46,602 nucleotides of DNA, taken from NCBI GenBank assembly GCA_015709215.1, contig JACCQN010000027.1, positions 1-46,602 of the forward strand, read 5' to 3'. Source of the stretch: Bacteroidales bacterium. GTDB lineage: Bacteria; Bacteroidota; Bacteroidia; Bacteroidales; F082. Positions within the stretch are counted from its first letter, which is position 1, and each line of letters opens with the position of its first letter. This document shows, in pieces, positions 8,154-16,569 of this stretch. Below the pieces are notes generated by a model. That model saw only the letters and a list, made by a program, of their open reading frames with translations, made no database searches and had not been told where the DNA came from. The translations under genes were made by a program, and so were the position numbers.

Positions 8154-8609
8154 ATGAATACACTTAGTTACAAAACTGTAAGCGTTAGCAAAGAGAATGC
8201 CAATAAGCAGTGGTTTGTTGTTGATGCTGAAGGACAGATTCTGGGTCGCCTGGCCTCAGAAATTGCAAAAATTTTAAGGGGCAAGCACAAACCCAGCTTT
8301 ACTCCCCACAGTGATTGTGGTGATTATGTAATTGTTATCAATGCTGAAAAAATTGCCTTAACAGGCAAAAAAATGGAGACAAAATATTACGTTCGACACA
8401 CTGGCTATCCAGGCGGGCAACGTTTGCGTCCCATCAAAGAACAACTTGAGCGTAAGCCTATTGCAGTGATCGAACATGCAGTAAAAGGCATGCTCCCCAA
8501 AAATAAGCTCGGAGCCGAACTGTTCCGCAATCTGCATGTATATGCCGGTTCAGAACACAAGCATGAAGCTCAGCAACCTCAAGAACTCAAATTCAATTCA
8601 AATAATTAA
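8154..8609 (+). CDS. rplM: 50S ribosomal protein L13
   Basis: L13 is an early-assembling large-subunit protein. The 151-residue frame from ATG 8154 covers the whole family: WFVVDAEGQILGRLASEIAKILRG (19-42) and FTPHSDCGDYVIVINA near the N-terminal half, then HTGYPGG and VKGMLPKNKLG. The C-terminal tail EHKHEAQQPQELKF is the usual Bacteroidota ending. It is the first gene of the four-gene translation operon, with rpsI two bases downstream, the standard L13-S9 pair. The in-frame extension to 8094 overlaps the promoter and is rejected. Confidence 0.97.
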   Translation: MNTLSYKTVSVSKENANKQWFVVDAEGQILGRLASEIAKILRGKHKPSFTPHSDCGDYVIVINAEKIALTGKKMETKYYVRHTGYPGGQRLRPIKEQLERKPIAVIEHAVKGMLPKNKLGAELFRNLHVYAGSEHKHEAQQPQELKFNSNN

Positions 8610-8611
8610 TC

Positions 8612-8998
8612 ATGGAAGTTATCAACGCTTTAGGCAGAAGGAAAACTGCTGTTGCACGTGTTTATCTGAAAAATGGCAATGGCAGCATTACGGTAAATAA
8701 GCGGGATTACAAGGATTATTTTCCAACAGGTATTTTACAATATATTGTAGAGCAGCCTTTCATGCTTACCGATAATACTGGTAAATATGATGTAAAAATC
8801 AACCTGGATGGTGGTGGTATTAACGGACAAGCAGAAGCAGCCCGTTTGGCCATCAGTCGAGCATTATGCGAAATAGATCCTGAATACCGCCCTGTGTTGA
8901 AAGCCAAAGGTTTGATGCGTCGCGACCCGCGTATGGTTGAGCGTAAAAAACCAGGACAACCCAAAGCCCGTAAGAAGTTCCAGTTCAGTAAACGCTAA
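8612..8998 (+). CDS. rpsI: 30S ribosomal protein S9
   Basis: S9 is a small-subunit head protein whose C-terminal tail reaches the P-site tRNA. The protein is 128 residues. It starts MEVINALGRRKTAVARVYL, has the central LDGGGINGQAEAARLAISRAL motif, and ends with the highly basic tail KKPGQPKARKKFQFSKR, whose final Lys-Arg contacts tRNA. It lies two bases after rplM and is separated from rpsB by a 107-base spacer holding a long hairpin. Confidence 0.98.
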   Translation: MEVINALGRRKTAVARVYLKNGNGSITVNKRDYKDYFPTGILQYIVEQPFMLTDNTGKYDVKINLDGGGINGQAEAARLAISRALCEIDPEYRPVLKAKGLMRRDPRMVERKKPGQPKARKKFQFSKR

Positions 8999-9033
8999 AC
9001 CTTCAGCTAGCTTGCAATCGTGTTTAGTATCCA

Positions 9034-9070
9034 AATTGCTGAGACTTCCGGAAAGAACTACTCAGCAATT
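9034..9070 (+). promoter_or_regulatory. 10-bp hairpin with palindromic loop between rpsI and rpsB
   Basis: AATTGCTGAG (9034-9043) pairs perfectly with CTCAGCAATT (9061-9070). The 17-base loop contains the self-complementary octamer TTCCGGAA. No T-run follows, so it is a poor intrinsic terminator. It sits 35 bases before the rpsB ATG and could be an S2 leader, an attenuator or an RNA-processing site. Nothing in the sequence decides between these. Confidence 0.5.
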
Positions 9071-9105
9071 GTATTTAGTGAATGTAAACATTTAACAAAA
9101 ATTTT

Positions 9106-9963
9106 ATGTCAAGAGTATCCTTTGAAGAATTATTAGATGCCGGTGTACATTTCGGGCATTTGAAAAGAAAATGGAATCCCAATATGGCTCCTTATATCTT
9201 TATGGAGCGCAACGGAATTCACATTATCGACCTTTACAAAACTCAGGTAAAACTTGAAGAAGCTGCCAATGCTGCTCGCCAGCTAGCTCGTTCGGGTAAA
9301 AAAATCCTTTTTGTTGCTACAAAAAAGCAGGCAAAAGATATCGTTGCTGAGGAAATTAGCAAAATCAACATGCCTTATGTTACTGAGCGTTGGCCCGGTG
9401 GTATGTTAACCAACTTTGCAACTATCCGCAAAGCAGTTAGAAAAATGGCTAGCATTGACAAACTTGCTGTAAGTGATTCTTACCTCAACCTGTCAAAAAG
9501 AGAACGCCTCCAAATTCAGCGTGAACGCGAAAAACTTGAAAAGAACCTCGGAAGTATTGCCGACCTGAATCGCCTTCCATCGGCTGTTTTTGTTGTTGAT
9601 GTAATTAAAGAAAATATTGCCATTGCTGAAGCACGCAAACTCAACATCCCGACATTTGCTATCGTTGATACCAATTCTAATCCCAATCTGATCGATTTCC
9701 CAATACCGGGTAATGACGATGCTTCAAAGTCAATTTCGCTGATCATTCGTTTTATTGCACAAGCTATAGAAGAAGGATTGAATGAAAGGAAAATGGCAAA
9801 AGAGAAAAGCCATGACGATCATGAAGAAGAAGAAGAAAGCTTCGACAACAAAAACAAATTTGCTGATGATGACGAAGATCAGGATCGAAACGAAAAACCT
9901 GGCAAAAAAACAGCGGAAGGCGGCCGTACCAAAAGACCGCGCAAAGCTGTAACAAAGAAATAA
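9106..9963 (+). CDS. rpsB: 30S ribosomal protein S2 with charged C-terminal extension
   Basis: S2 is a late-joining small-subunit protein on the solvent face near S1. The core (about residues 1-225) is typical: LLDAGVHFGHLKRKWNPNM near the N-terminus, ATKKQAKDIV, ERWPGGMLTNFATIRKA, and FAIVDTNSNPNLIDFPIPGNDDA. The remaining 60 residues form a low-complexity tail, first acidic (DDHEEEEESFDNK, ADDDEDQD) and then strongly basic (GGRTKRPRKAVTKK). Total length of 285 is longer than the roughly 240 residues of E. coli S2. It is cotranscribed with tsf, 29 bases downstream, the conserved rpsB-tsf pair. Confidence 0.97.
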   Translation: MSRVSFEELLDAGVHFGHLKRKWNPNMAPYIFMERNGIHIIDLYKTQVKLEEAANAARQLARSGKKILFVATKKQAKDIVAEEISKINMPYVTERWPGGMLTNFATIRKAVRKMASIDKLAVSDSYLNLSKRERLQIQREREKLEKNLGSIADLNRLPSAVFVVDVIKENIAIAEARKLNIPTFAIVDTNSNPNLIDFPIPGNDDASKSISLIIRFIAQAIEEGLNERKMAKEKSHDDHEEEEESFDNKNKFADDDEDQDRNEKPGKKTAEGGRTKRPRKAVTKK

Positions 9964-9992
9964 ATCATTCATAAACCTGATAAACAAAACTC

Positions 9993-10823
9993 ATGAATAT
10001 TACTGCTGCTCAAGTTAATGAACTAAGAAAGCTCACCGGTGCCGGTATGATGGATTGCAAAAAGGCTTTGGTTGAAAGCGAGGGAAATATGGAAAAAGCT
10101 GTTGATATCCTTCGTAAAAAAGGTCAGAAAATTGCAGCCAAAAGAGCCGATCGTGAAGCTAAAGAAGGTGTTGTTCTTGCAAAATCAAGTGCAGATAATA
10201 CTTACGGTGCAGTACTGATGATCAATTGTGAAACCGATTTCGTAGCTAAAAACGAAGACTTCATAAAGTACACCGAAAGCATTCTTGATCTGGCTATTGC
10301 CAACAAAGTTACTGACGTAGAAGACTTAAAAAAATTAGACCTCAACGGAAGAACAGTTGAAGAAACCATAACAGATCAAACTGGAGTAATTGGCGAAAAA
10401 ATTGATATTGGTGCATTTGAAGTTGTCGAAGCGGCCTTTACTGCCTCTTATATTCACCCCGGGAATCGATTAGCAACAGTTGTTGGATTAAATCAAAACA
10501 ACAACGAAAAACTGGCGCAAATCGGACACGAACTGGCTATGCAGGTTGCTGCTATGGATCCTGTTGCTGTTGAGGAATCTGATGTTCCACAGGAAATCAT
10601 TCAGCGTGAATTAGAAATTGGCATGGAACAGGCCCGCAATGAAGGAAAACCTGAAGAAATGCTTGAGAAAATTGCCAAAGGAAAGCTGAATAAATTCTAC
10701 CGTGAGAACACACTACTCAACCAGGATTTCGTTCGCGAAAACAAAAAAACGGTTCGTCAATATTTGTCTGAAGTTGACAAAGATCTTACCGTTACAGGTT
10801 TCAAGCGTCTTATGCTTGGATAA
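9993..10823 (+). CDS. tsf: translation elongation factor Ts
   Basis: EF-Ts exchanges GDP for GTP on EF-Tu. The protein is 276 residues. The N-terminal UBA-like domain carries VNELRKLTGAGMMDCKKAL (8-26), and the core has INCETDFVAKNEDF, the EF-Tu-contacting TDFVAKN motif. The C-terminal NKFYRENTLLNQDFVRENKKT helps complete the dimerisation region. It is the last gene of the rplM operon, and a strong terminator follows 16 bases after the stop. Confidence 0.98.
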   Translation: MNITAAQVNELRKLTGAGMMDCKKALVESEGNMEKAVDILRKKGQKIAAKRADREAKEGVVLAKSSADNTYGAVLMINCETDFVAKNEDFIKYTESILDLAIANKVTDVEDLKKLDLNGRTVEETITDQTGVIGEKIDIGAFEVVEAAFTASYIHPGNRLATVVGLNQNNNEKLAQIGHELAMQVAAMDPVAVEESDVPQEIIQRELEIGMEQARNEGKPEEMLEKIAKGKLNKFYRENTLLNQDFVRENKKTVRQYLSEVDKDLTVTGFKRLMLG

Positions 10824-10839
10824 GAAATCTATAAAACAA

Positions 10840-10876
10840 AAAACTGGCTTCCCATTTAGGTAAGCCAGTTTTTTTA
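10840..10876 (+). terminator. bidirectional intrinsic terminator between tsf and yqeY
   Basis: AACTGGCTT (10842-10850) pairs with AAGCCAGTT (10862-10870), and seven T follow on the plus strand. On the minus strand the same stem is followed by a T-run read from the A-tract at its left. It can therefore end both the ribosomal operon and the opposing dcw operon after yqeY. Confidence 0.85.
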
Positions 10877-10892
10877 TGTCCGTATTCTCGAA

Positions 10893-11348
10893 TCAGACTC
10901 CCAACAAACTTTTCACGATTTTTGCTATTGTTTGATTATCTGCTCTGCCTGCAACTATAGCTGTCGCCTGCCCCATCACCTTTCCCATATCCTTTATCGA
11001 ATTAGCTCCAGTTTGTGTAATTACCTCCTGAATTATTGCTTTCAGTTCATCCTCTGAGAGCGCCTGTGGCAGATAAGCTTCTATTATTTCCGCCTGATAT
11101 GCTTCTTCCTGAGCAAGTTCTGGTCGATTTTGCTCCTTATAAACAGCTTCTGATTCTCTTCGCTGTTTCACAAGTTTCTGTAAAAGTTTAATTTCAACAG
11201 TCTCCGGAATTTCTCCGCTACTTACATCCTTTCCCGTTTTTTCTAATAGTAAAGCAGCTTTTATAGCCCGTAAAGCAGCCAGTTTTTTGGTGTCTTTTTC
11301 ACGCATTGCCTGCTTCAAATCATCATTTATCAGAATTTCAAGACGCAT
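10893..11348 (-). CDS. GatB/YqeY domain-containing protein
   Basis: This 151-residue protein is a stand-alone YqeY domain, the helical module also found at the C-terminus of GatB and glutaminyl-tRNA synthetase. The match is clear from the start (LEILINDDLKQAMREKD, KLAALRAIKAALLLEK) and the C-terminal GANSIKDMGKVMGQATAIVAGRADNQTIAKIVK segment. The isolated domain's function is not settled; tRNA binding is suggested by its paralogues. It is the last gene of the dcw run, 11 bases after ftsZ, and ends at the shared terminator. Confidence 0.9.
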   Translation of the reverse strand: MRLEILINDDLKQAMREKDTKKLAALRAIKAALLLEKTGKDVSSGEIPETVEIKLLQKLVKQRRESEAVYKEQNRPELAQEEAYQAEIIEAYLPQALSEDELKAIIQEVITQTGANSIKDMGKVMGQATAIVAGRADNQTIAKIVKSLLGV

Positions 11349-11359
11349 AACTTATTTTT

Positions 11360-13057
11360 TTAATCAACATTATCGTGCAAAAAACTATTTCCTGTAGTAA
11401 GTCCGGATTGTTTTCCGTCACTGTTTAAGGCATAGCGCGAAACTTCTTTATCCGGATTTTCAGTAGCATCGTCCTGCAGTTTAGTTCCTCTTCTTAAATA
11501 GGCGGGCTGACGCTCAAGTTCCTCAAGCCCCTGAACTGAATGAAGTTTCATGCTCATTGCTTTGAGCCGCGATTGGCGTATCATCGAGTTTCTGTCAAGG
11601 TCATCAACAGGCGCTTTTTGTTCAACTTCCTTAGCTTTTACAATGTCGCCAGCATCCTGTTGTTCTTTAACATCAATATTAGCTCCTGTTTTGTCACCTT
11701 TTTGCTCTTTTGTTACATTTGAGTTCACTATACTTTTAGCGTCAACAGACTTTTCTTCTTCGCTAAAAGGCAATTCATATTCCGGCTTGTTCGATGCAGG
11801 TTTATCATCATCAAGCGTATGAACTCTTACGGCAGGTTTGGATTCGTTCTTCTCATCCACAAAACTAAATATGTTTTTATCAGCAGGCAAATCTGATGCA
11901 GGAGAATCATTTTTCGATTCAGCCTGTTCTTCTTTTGTATCATCTTCATCATGAAGATGGTGCCGAATCACTTTTCCATCACTTGGCGAATTGGCAGGTT
12001 TTGATTCTGATTCCGGATGTGATCTGGAAACAGTTTTATTGCCATATAAATCTGTAACAGAAACTCTTCGGGTATTCATTCCAATTGGTATATCCTCTTC
12101 ATTATCAAATCCGGTAGCAATAATAGTGATAGCAATATTATTTCCAAGCGAATCATCTTTGCCATTTCCCCAGATCACCTCAGCAGTATTGCCGCATGTT
12201 TGCTGAATATAATCAGTGATTTCAAGCACTTCGTCCAACGAAACCTCGTCGTCGCCTGAAGTTATATACAGCAAGATATTTTCGGCACCGGCAATATTTG
12301 AATCATTGAGCAAAGGCGAGCGCATCGCATCCTCAATCGCTTTAAGGGCGCGGTTTTCGCCTTCGGCTTTAGCTGAACCCATTATGGCTTTACCACTATT
12401 ACGCATCACAGTATTCACATCCTCAAAGTCAACGTTGATATAACCTGTAACGGTAATAATCTCAGCAATACCTTTAGCCGCAATGGTTAGCACATCATCA
12501 GCTCTTTTAAAAGCCTCTGTAAGCTTCATATTTCCGTATTCTTCGCGCAATTTATCATTTGAAATAATCAGCAGCGTATCAACATGTTTACGCATTTCTT
12601 CGAGGCCTTCGAGCGCCTGCTGACGGCGTTTACGACCTTCAAAACCAAATGGCAGGGTTACGATGCCAACGGTTAAAATATCCAGTTCATGTGCAACCTG
12701 AGCTACCACAGGCGCCGCACCGGTTCCGGTACCTCCTCCCATACCGGCAGTGATAAACAGCATTTTTGTATGGTGCTCAAGCAGCTCTTTAATCTCATCA
12801 ACAGTTTCGAGCGCTGCTTCACGCCCCACAGCAGGGATGTTCCCTGCCCCAAGTTCGCGCTTACCAAGATGTACTTTTACAGGGACGGGGCTGGTATCCA
12901 ATGCCTGCGAATCAGTATTGCATAGTATAAAGTCGACTCCCTTAATTCCCTGGTGATACATATGAGAAACGGCATTGCTTCCGCCGCCTCCAACACCAAT
13001 AACTTTGATGATATTCGACTGGTCTTTTGGGTGTTCAAATTTTAACATTTCTGGCAT
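11360..13057 (-). CDS. ftsZ: cell division protein FtsZ
   Basis: FtsZ is the tubulin-like GTPase that forms the division ring. The 565-residue protein has an N-terminal GTPase domain with the tubulin signature GGGTGTG (107-113) and the T7 catalytic loop NVDFEDV (208-214). The conserved core ends near residue 335. A long disordered linker rich in Asp, Lys, Ser and Pro follows (about 345-510). The C-terminus has the Bacteroidota-type ELERQPAYLRR stretch and ends GNSFLHDNVD, the likely partner-binding peptide. The linker makes it much longer than the 383 residues of E. coli FtsZ. An alternative start is Met4. The 88-base gap before it is the only sizeable gap inside the cluster. Confidence 0.98.
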   Translation of the reverse strand: MPEMLKFEHPKDQSNIIKVIGVGGGGSNAVSHMYHQGIKGVDFILCNTDSQALDTSPVPVKVHLGKRELGAGNIPAVGREAALETVDEIKELLEHHTKMLFITAGMGGGTGTGAAPVVAQVAHELDILTVGIVTLPFGFEGRKRRQQALEGLEEMRKHVDTLLIISNDKLREEYGNMKLTEAFKRADDVLTIAAKGIAEIITVTGYINVDFEDVNTVMRNSGKAIMGSAKAEGENRALKAIEDAMRSPLLNDSNIAGAENILLYITSGDDEVSLDEVLEITDYIQQTCGNTAEVIWGNGKDDSLGNNIAITIIATGFDNEEDIPIGMNTRRVSVTDLYGNKTVSRSHPESESKPANSPSDGKVIRHHLHDEDDTKEEQAESKNDSPASDLPADKNIFSFVDEKNESKPAVRVHTLDDDKPASNKPEYELPFSEEEKSVDAKSIVNSNVTKEQKGDKTGANIDVKEQQDAGDIVKAKEVEQKAPVDDLDRNSMIRQSRLKAMSMKLHSVQGLEELERQPAYLRRGTKLQDDATENPDKEVSRYALNSDGKQSGLTTGNSFLHDNVD

Positions 13058-13145
13058 GGTATAAAGAATTTTAAAATTAATGTCTTGAATGGTGATAATG
13101 AAGTTGATTAGTGAAAGTTTTCAACAACAAAAGGTTAATAGCTTT

Positions 13146-14441
13146 TTATTCAATTAAATCTCTATCAAATAGCTTTTTAATTTTATCCAAATAATTGCTT
13201 CCTTTTTTATCCAATGTTTGTTTTTGTTTGGATTTTGGTTGCGAAGGATCAAAGGAGGCTTTCAGTTTCTCCATTTCCTCTTCGTTAAGGTGTCTGGAAA
13301 TGCCCTCAATAACCAAGCCAATACCAGTGGCATACATAGGACTGGTAAGCTCTTCGATAGTTCCTTTTGCAAGATGTTCGTTGGGATAACCAATACGAAC
13401 ATCCATTCCGGTGACAAAGGCTGCAAGTTGATCGATATGTTTCATCATAGCTCCGCCTCCTGTGAGCACAATGCCGGCAATTAACCGACGTTCGAATCCG
13501 GAATTTTTGATCTCATAATGCACATGCTCGAAAATTTCCTCCACACGGGCTTGTATAATGGAGGCCAGATTACGGAACGAAATTTCTTTGGGAGCTCGCC
13601 CTCTGATTCCGGGAATGGAAACGACCTCATCATCTCTGTTTTCACTGGCAAGTGAAGAACCAAATTTCACTTTTACTTCTTCGGCGTGCTTTTTAATAAT
13701 GGTACAACCTTCACGAATGTCTTCGGTGATGATATCTCCACCAAAAGGAATCACAGCGGTGTGCCGGATAATTCTGTCGTGGAAAATAGCAATATCCGTT
13801 GTGCCACCACCAATATCAACCAGAACTACTCCAGCCTCTTTTTCGTCATCGCCCAATACGGCCTCTGCCGAGGCAATAGGTTCCAGAATTAGCTCAACCA
13901 TTTCCAAACCAGCACGTTTTACGCACTTTAGCACATTTTTGGCAGCAGCAGTTTGTCCGATGATAACATGAAAATTAGCCTCCAGCTTACTTCCAAGCAT
14001 CCCAACAGGATGTTTAATTCCCTGCTCATTATCTACAATATATTCCTGAGGAATAACATCAATAATTTCCTCACCGGCTGCCATGCTCAATTTGTACATA
14101 TCGTTGGTCAGCTTTTCAATCTCAAGCTTATTGATCTCTTCTTCACTGTTCTCACGAATTAAGCTTCCACGATGCTGAAGACTCTTAATGTGCTGGCCTG
14201 CAATGCCAACATTTACATATTTGATATCCACACCAGAACGCGCCGAGGCCTCATCAACCGCCTTTCGAATGGAATTAACCGTGTCTTCGATATTGGATAC
14301 TACGCCACGCTTAACGCCGATTGACTCAGTTTTGCCATGTCCTAGAATTTCGATTTTACCATTCTCATTTCTTCTGCCAACCAGGCAAGCAATTTTTGTT
14401 GTTCCAATATCCAATCCTACAATAATGTCAGATGATTTCAT
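13146..14441 (-). CDS. ftsA: cell division protein FtsA
   Basis: FtsA is an actin-like ATPase that anchors FtsZ filaments to the membrane and recruits later divisome proteins. The protein is 431 residues. The phosphate-1 motif IVGLDIGTTKIACLVG (7-22), phosphate-2 VVLVDIGGGTTDIAIF and adenosine motif GIVLTGGGAMM are all visible, with the family-specific 1C subdomain between them. The C-terminus ends in a likely amphipathic membrane-targeting helix (NYLDKIKKLFDRDLIE) after a lysine-rich linker. It lies four bases after ftsQ and 88 bases before ftsZ. Confidence 0.97.
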   Translation of the reverse strand: MKSSDIIVGLDIGTTKIACLVGRRNENGKIEILGHGKTESIGVKRGVVSNIEDTVNSIRKAVDEASARSGVDIKYVNVGIAGQHIKSLQHRGSLIRENSEEEINKLEIEKLTNDMYKLSMAAGEEIIDVIPQEYIVDNEQGIKHPVGMLGSKLEANFHVIIGQTAAAKNVLKCVKRAGLEMVELILEPIASAEAVLGDDEKEAGVVLVDIGGGTTDIAIFHDRIIRHTAVIPFGGDIITEDIREGCTIIKKHAEEVKVKFGSSLASENRDDEVVSIPGIRGRAPKEISFRNLASIIQARVEEIFEHVHYEIKNSGFERRLIAGIVLTGGGAMMKHIDQLAAFVTGMDVRIGYPNEHLAKGTIEELTSPMYATGIGLVIEGISRHLNEEEMEKLKASFDPSQPKSKQKQTLDKKGSNYLDKIKKLFDRDLIE

Positions 14442-14445
14442 GGTT

Positions 14446-15228
14446 CTATCTTTTAGTACAAACTATTTGATTTCTATATTTTAAGTTCACCAGCCGATAT
14501 TCGGCCAGTTCTGAACTGAGGCCTTTTTGAACATAAAAGGCTTTTAAATGGAGTAGTTTTTCATCCAAATGATTAAGATCACCAATTAAAATGGTGGCAG
14601 GTCCCAATTTAGGACTCAACTCCAACTCGCCCAGGCTATTGATATAAATCTGATCGATCAGGCTACCCAAAAATTCGTCATTGCGAAGTTTTTCGTTGAG
14701 CAGGTAAACCATCCTGAGTTCAGTGTTGCGATAAGCTGAATCAAGCAAAGTTGCTGTTTTATTTTCGAGCGCCGGAAAACTCAGGTAGCCGTTTACGATA
14801 GGCACACGGGCTGCATAATATTGACTTATCGGAAAAAGTACACCATCCTCATCAAGGTATAAGGATTGATTTTTACGGTTATAAGCCCTGAGCACCGGCT
14901 TTCGCTCCTTAACCACAACTTGCAAAACACCTGTTAACGAAGCACTTACATCAACATCTAAAATCCAGGGATTCTCCTGTAATTTAGATTCAAGTATTGC
15001 CATGCGAATATCTTTTATGCGTTTCCCCTTCAATGAATCTGATAAAGAATAAATGACTTTCGAAATCATTTCCTCGCTCAAAAAACCAACTTGTTGTCCC
15101 CGCGATATCTGAATCTCAAGATCACTTACCGGGCTGTTGCGATAATGCTGACGAGCCAGCAATACAAGCACCAAAACACCTGCAAAGGTGAGTATCCAAA
15201 ATGATATGGTGAGTATGCGTTTTACCAT
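14446..15228 (-). CDS. ftsQ: cell division protein FtsQ/DivIB
   Basis: FtsQ is a single-pass divisome scaffold protein that binds FtsL and the FtsB-type partner. The 260-residue frame has a short cytoplasmic N-terminus, one membrane helix (about residues 5-25), and a periplasmic part beginning with a POTRA-like segment: the QVGFLSEEMISKVIYSLSDS and NPWILDVDVSASLTGVLQV stretches. Sequence conservation in this family is low, so the call rests on the topology and on its place between murC (7-bp overlap) and ftsA (4-base gap). Confidence 0.85.
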   Translation of the reverse strand: MVKRILTISFWILTFAGVLVLVLLARQHYRNSPVSDLEIQISRGQQVGFLSEEMISKVIYSLSDSLKGKRIKDIRMAILESKLQENPWILDVDVSASLTGVLQVVVKERKPVLRAYNRKNQSLYLDEDGVLFPISQYYAARVPIVNGYLSFPALENKTATLLDSAYRNTELRMVYLLNEKLRNDEFLGSLIDQIYINSLGELELSPKLGPATILIGDLNHLDEKLLHLKAFYVQKGLSSELAEYRLVNLKYRNQIVCTKR

Positions 15229-16565
15229 TGGCTAATCATTTTTTCGAGTGGTTTAACAAAACGGTCGATATCCCCGGCTCCCATAGTAACCAAAACTTCA
15301 GGTCTTTTCTGATCAATAATTTTTAAAAGCTGATCTTTCCCGACAAGTTTCTTATCAGTCAGGTTTATCATTTGAAGCAACTTTTCGGAAGATACTTCCG
15401 GAATCGGTAGTTCGCGCGCCGGATAAATTTCCAGCAGAATAAGATCGTCAACCGCTTCCAGACTTTGCGCAAACTCACGCATAAAATCGCGGGTGCGACT
15501 GTACAAATGAGGTTGAAATACAGCAGTTATTTTCTTTTCCGGAAACAAAGAGCGAACAGCCTGCAAACAAGCATTTATTTCAGTTGGATGATGCGCATAG
15601 TCATCAACATAAAAATGTTTTTGGTCAACACGAATATCGAAACGTCTTTTAATTCCTTTAAAAGTAGCCAATCCTGCTACGATCATCTCCGGAGTAACGA
15701 GATTAATCCAGGCCATGGAAACAGCAGCAAGTGCATTACTCAGGTTATGCTTCCCTGCTAAAGGCAAGAATGCCCTGATTTTGACATTGTCAGGAAAAAC
15801 AATATCAAAATGCTGACCTTCAGATGTTACTTCAATATTTTGTGCACGAACAGCTGATCGATCCGAAAAGCCATAACGCACCAAATGTGCCTCACAATCA
15901 ATTTTTTGATCCTCCTGCAAAACCAAAAATCCATTTTCCGACATTTGGTTGACAAACTCCTGAAAAGCGTCCTGCAAATACGATGCATCACCATAAACAT
16001 CCAGATGATCCGCTTCAATGGCAGAGATCACAGCCATATTAGCCCTCAGATACAAAAACGATCGATCAAACTCGTCCGCCTCCACAATAAAAACATCAGG
16101 TTTTTTGTTAAGAACCAGATTACTGTTAAAATTCTTTGCAATACCACCAATAAAGGCAGTTACTTTGATGCCTGCCCGATGAAGAAGCCAGGCGGTAAGC
16201 GCAGTAATAGAGGTTTTTCCATGTGTGCCGGCTATGGCAATTGTATATTCAGATTCGGAGAGTGCGCCCAAAAGCTGTGACCTTTTGAGTAAGAGGATAT
16301 CCAGTTTTTTAACTTTGGCAAGCAATCTGCTATCGGATGGAATGGCAGGTGTAAACACCACAAGATCAAGCTGATCGGGTAGTAATTCGGGATCATCTTC
16401 AAAAATCACAGAAATTCCTTCTGCAAGTAAATCATCAGTGATTTCAGATTTCGTGCGGTCGTATCCGGAAACCAGAGCACCCTGCATATGAGCATATCTT
16501 GCCAATGCACTCATACCAATGCCTCCAATACCAAGAAAAAATATACGATCTCCGGTTTGTATCAT
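15222..16565 (-). CDS. murC: UDP-N-acetylmuramate--L-alanine ligase
   Basis: MurC adds L-alanine to UDP-MurNAc, the first peptide step of peptidoglycan synthesis, using ATP in the cytoplasm. The protein is 447 residues. It has the N-terminal Rossmann-like UDP-binding motif FFLGIGGIGMSALAR (9-23), ATP-binding GTHGKTS (113-119), VEADEFDRSF in the central domain, and YVDDYAHHPTEI plus AVFQPHLYSRTRDF in the C-terminal domain. It follows murG by four bases and overlaps ftsQ by 7 bp. Both neighbours fit the usual murG-murC-ftsQ order. Confidence 0.97.
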   Translation of the reverse strand: MIQTGDRIFFLGIGGIGMSALARYAHMQGALVSGYDRTKSEITDDLLAEGISVIFEDDPELLPDQLDLVVFTPAIPSDSRLLAKVKKLDILLLKRSQLLGALSESEYTIAIAGTHGKTSITALTAWLLHRAGIKVTAFIGGIAKNFNSNLVLNKKPDVFIVEADEFDRSFLYLRANMAVISAIEADHLDVYGDASYLQDAFQEFVNQMSENGFLVLQEDQKIDCEAHLVRYGFSDRSAVRAQNIEVTSEGQHFDIVFPDNVKIRAFLPLAGKHNLSNALAAVSMAWINLVTPEMIVAGLATFKGIKRRFDIRVDQKHFYVDDYAHHPTEINACLQAVRSLFPEKKITAVFQPHLYSRTRDFMREFAQSLEAVDDLILLEIYPARELPIPEVSSEKLLQMINLTDKKLVGKDQLLKIIDQKRPEVLVTMGAGDIDRFVKPLEKMISQW

Positions 16566-16569
16566 CCTT

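Noticed and set aside
12689-12925. Plus-strand frames inside ftsZ, ftsA and the mur genes
   Set aside because: They are antisense shadows of well-conserved genes; none has a family motif or promoter.
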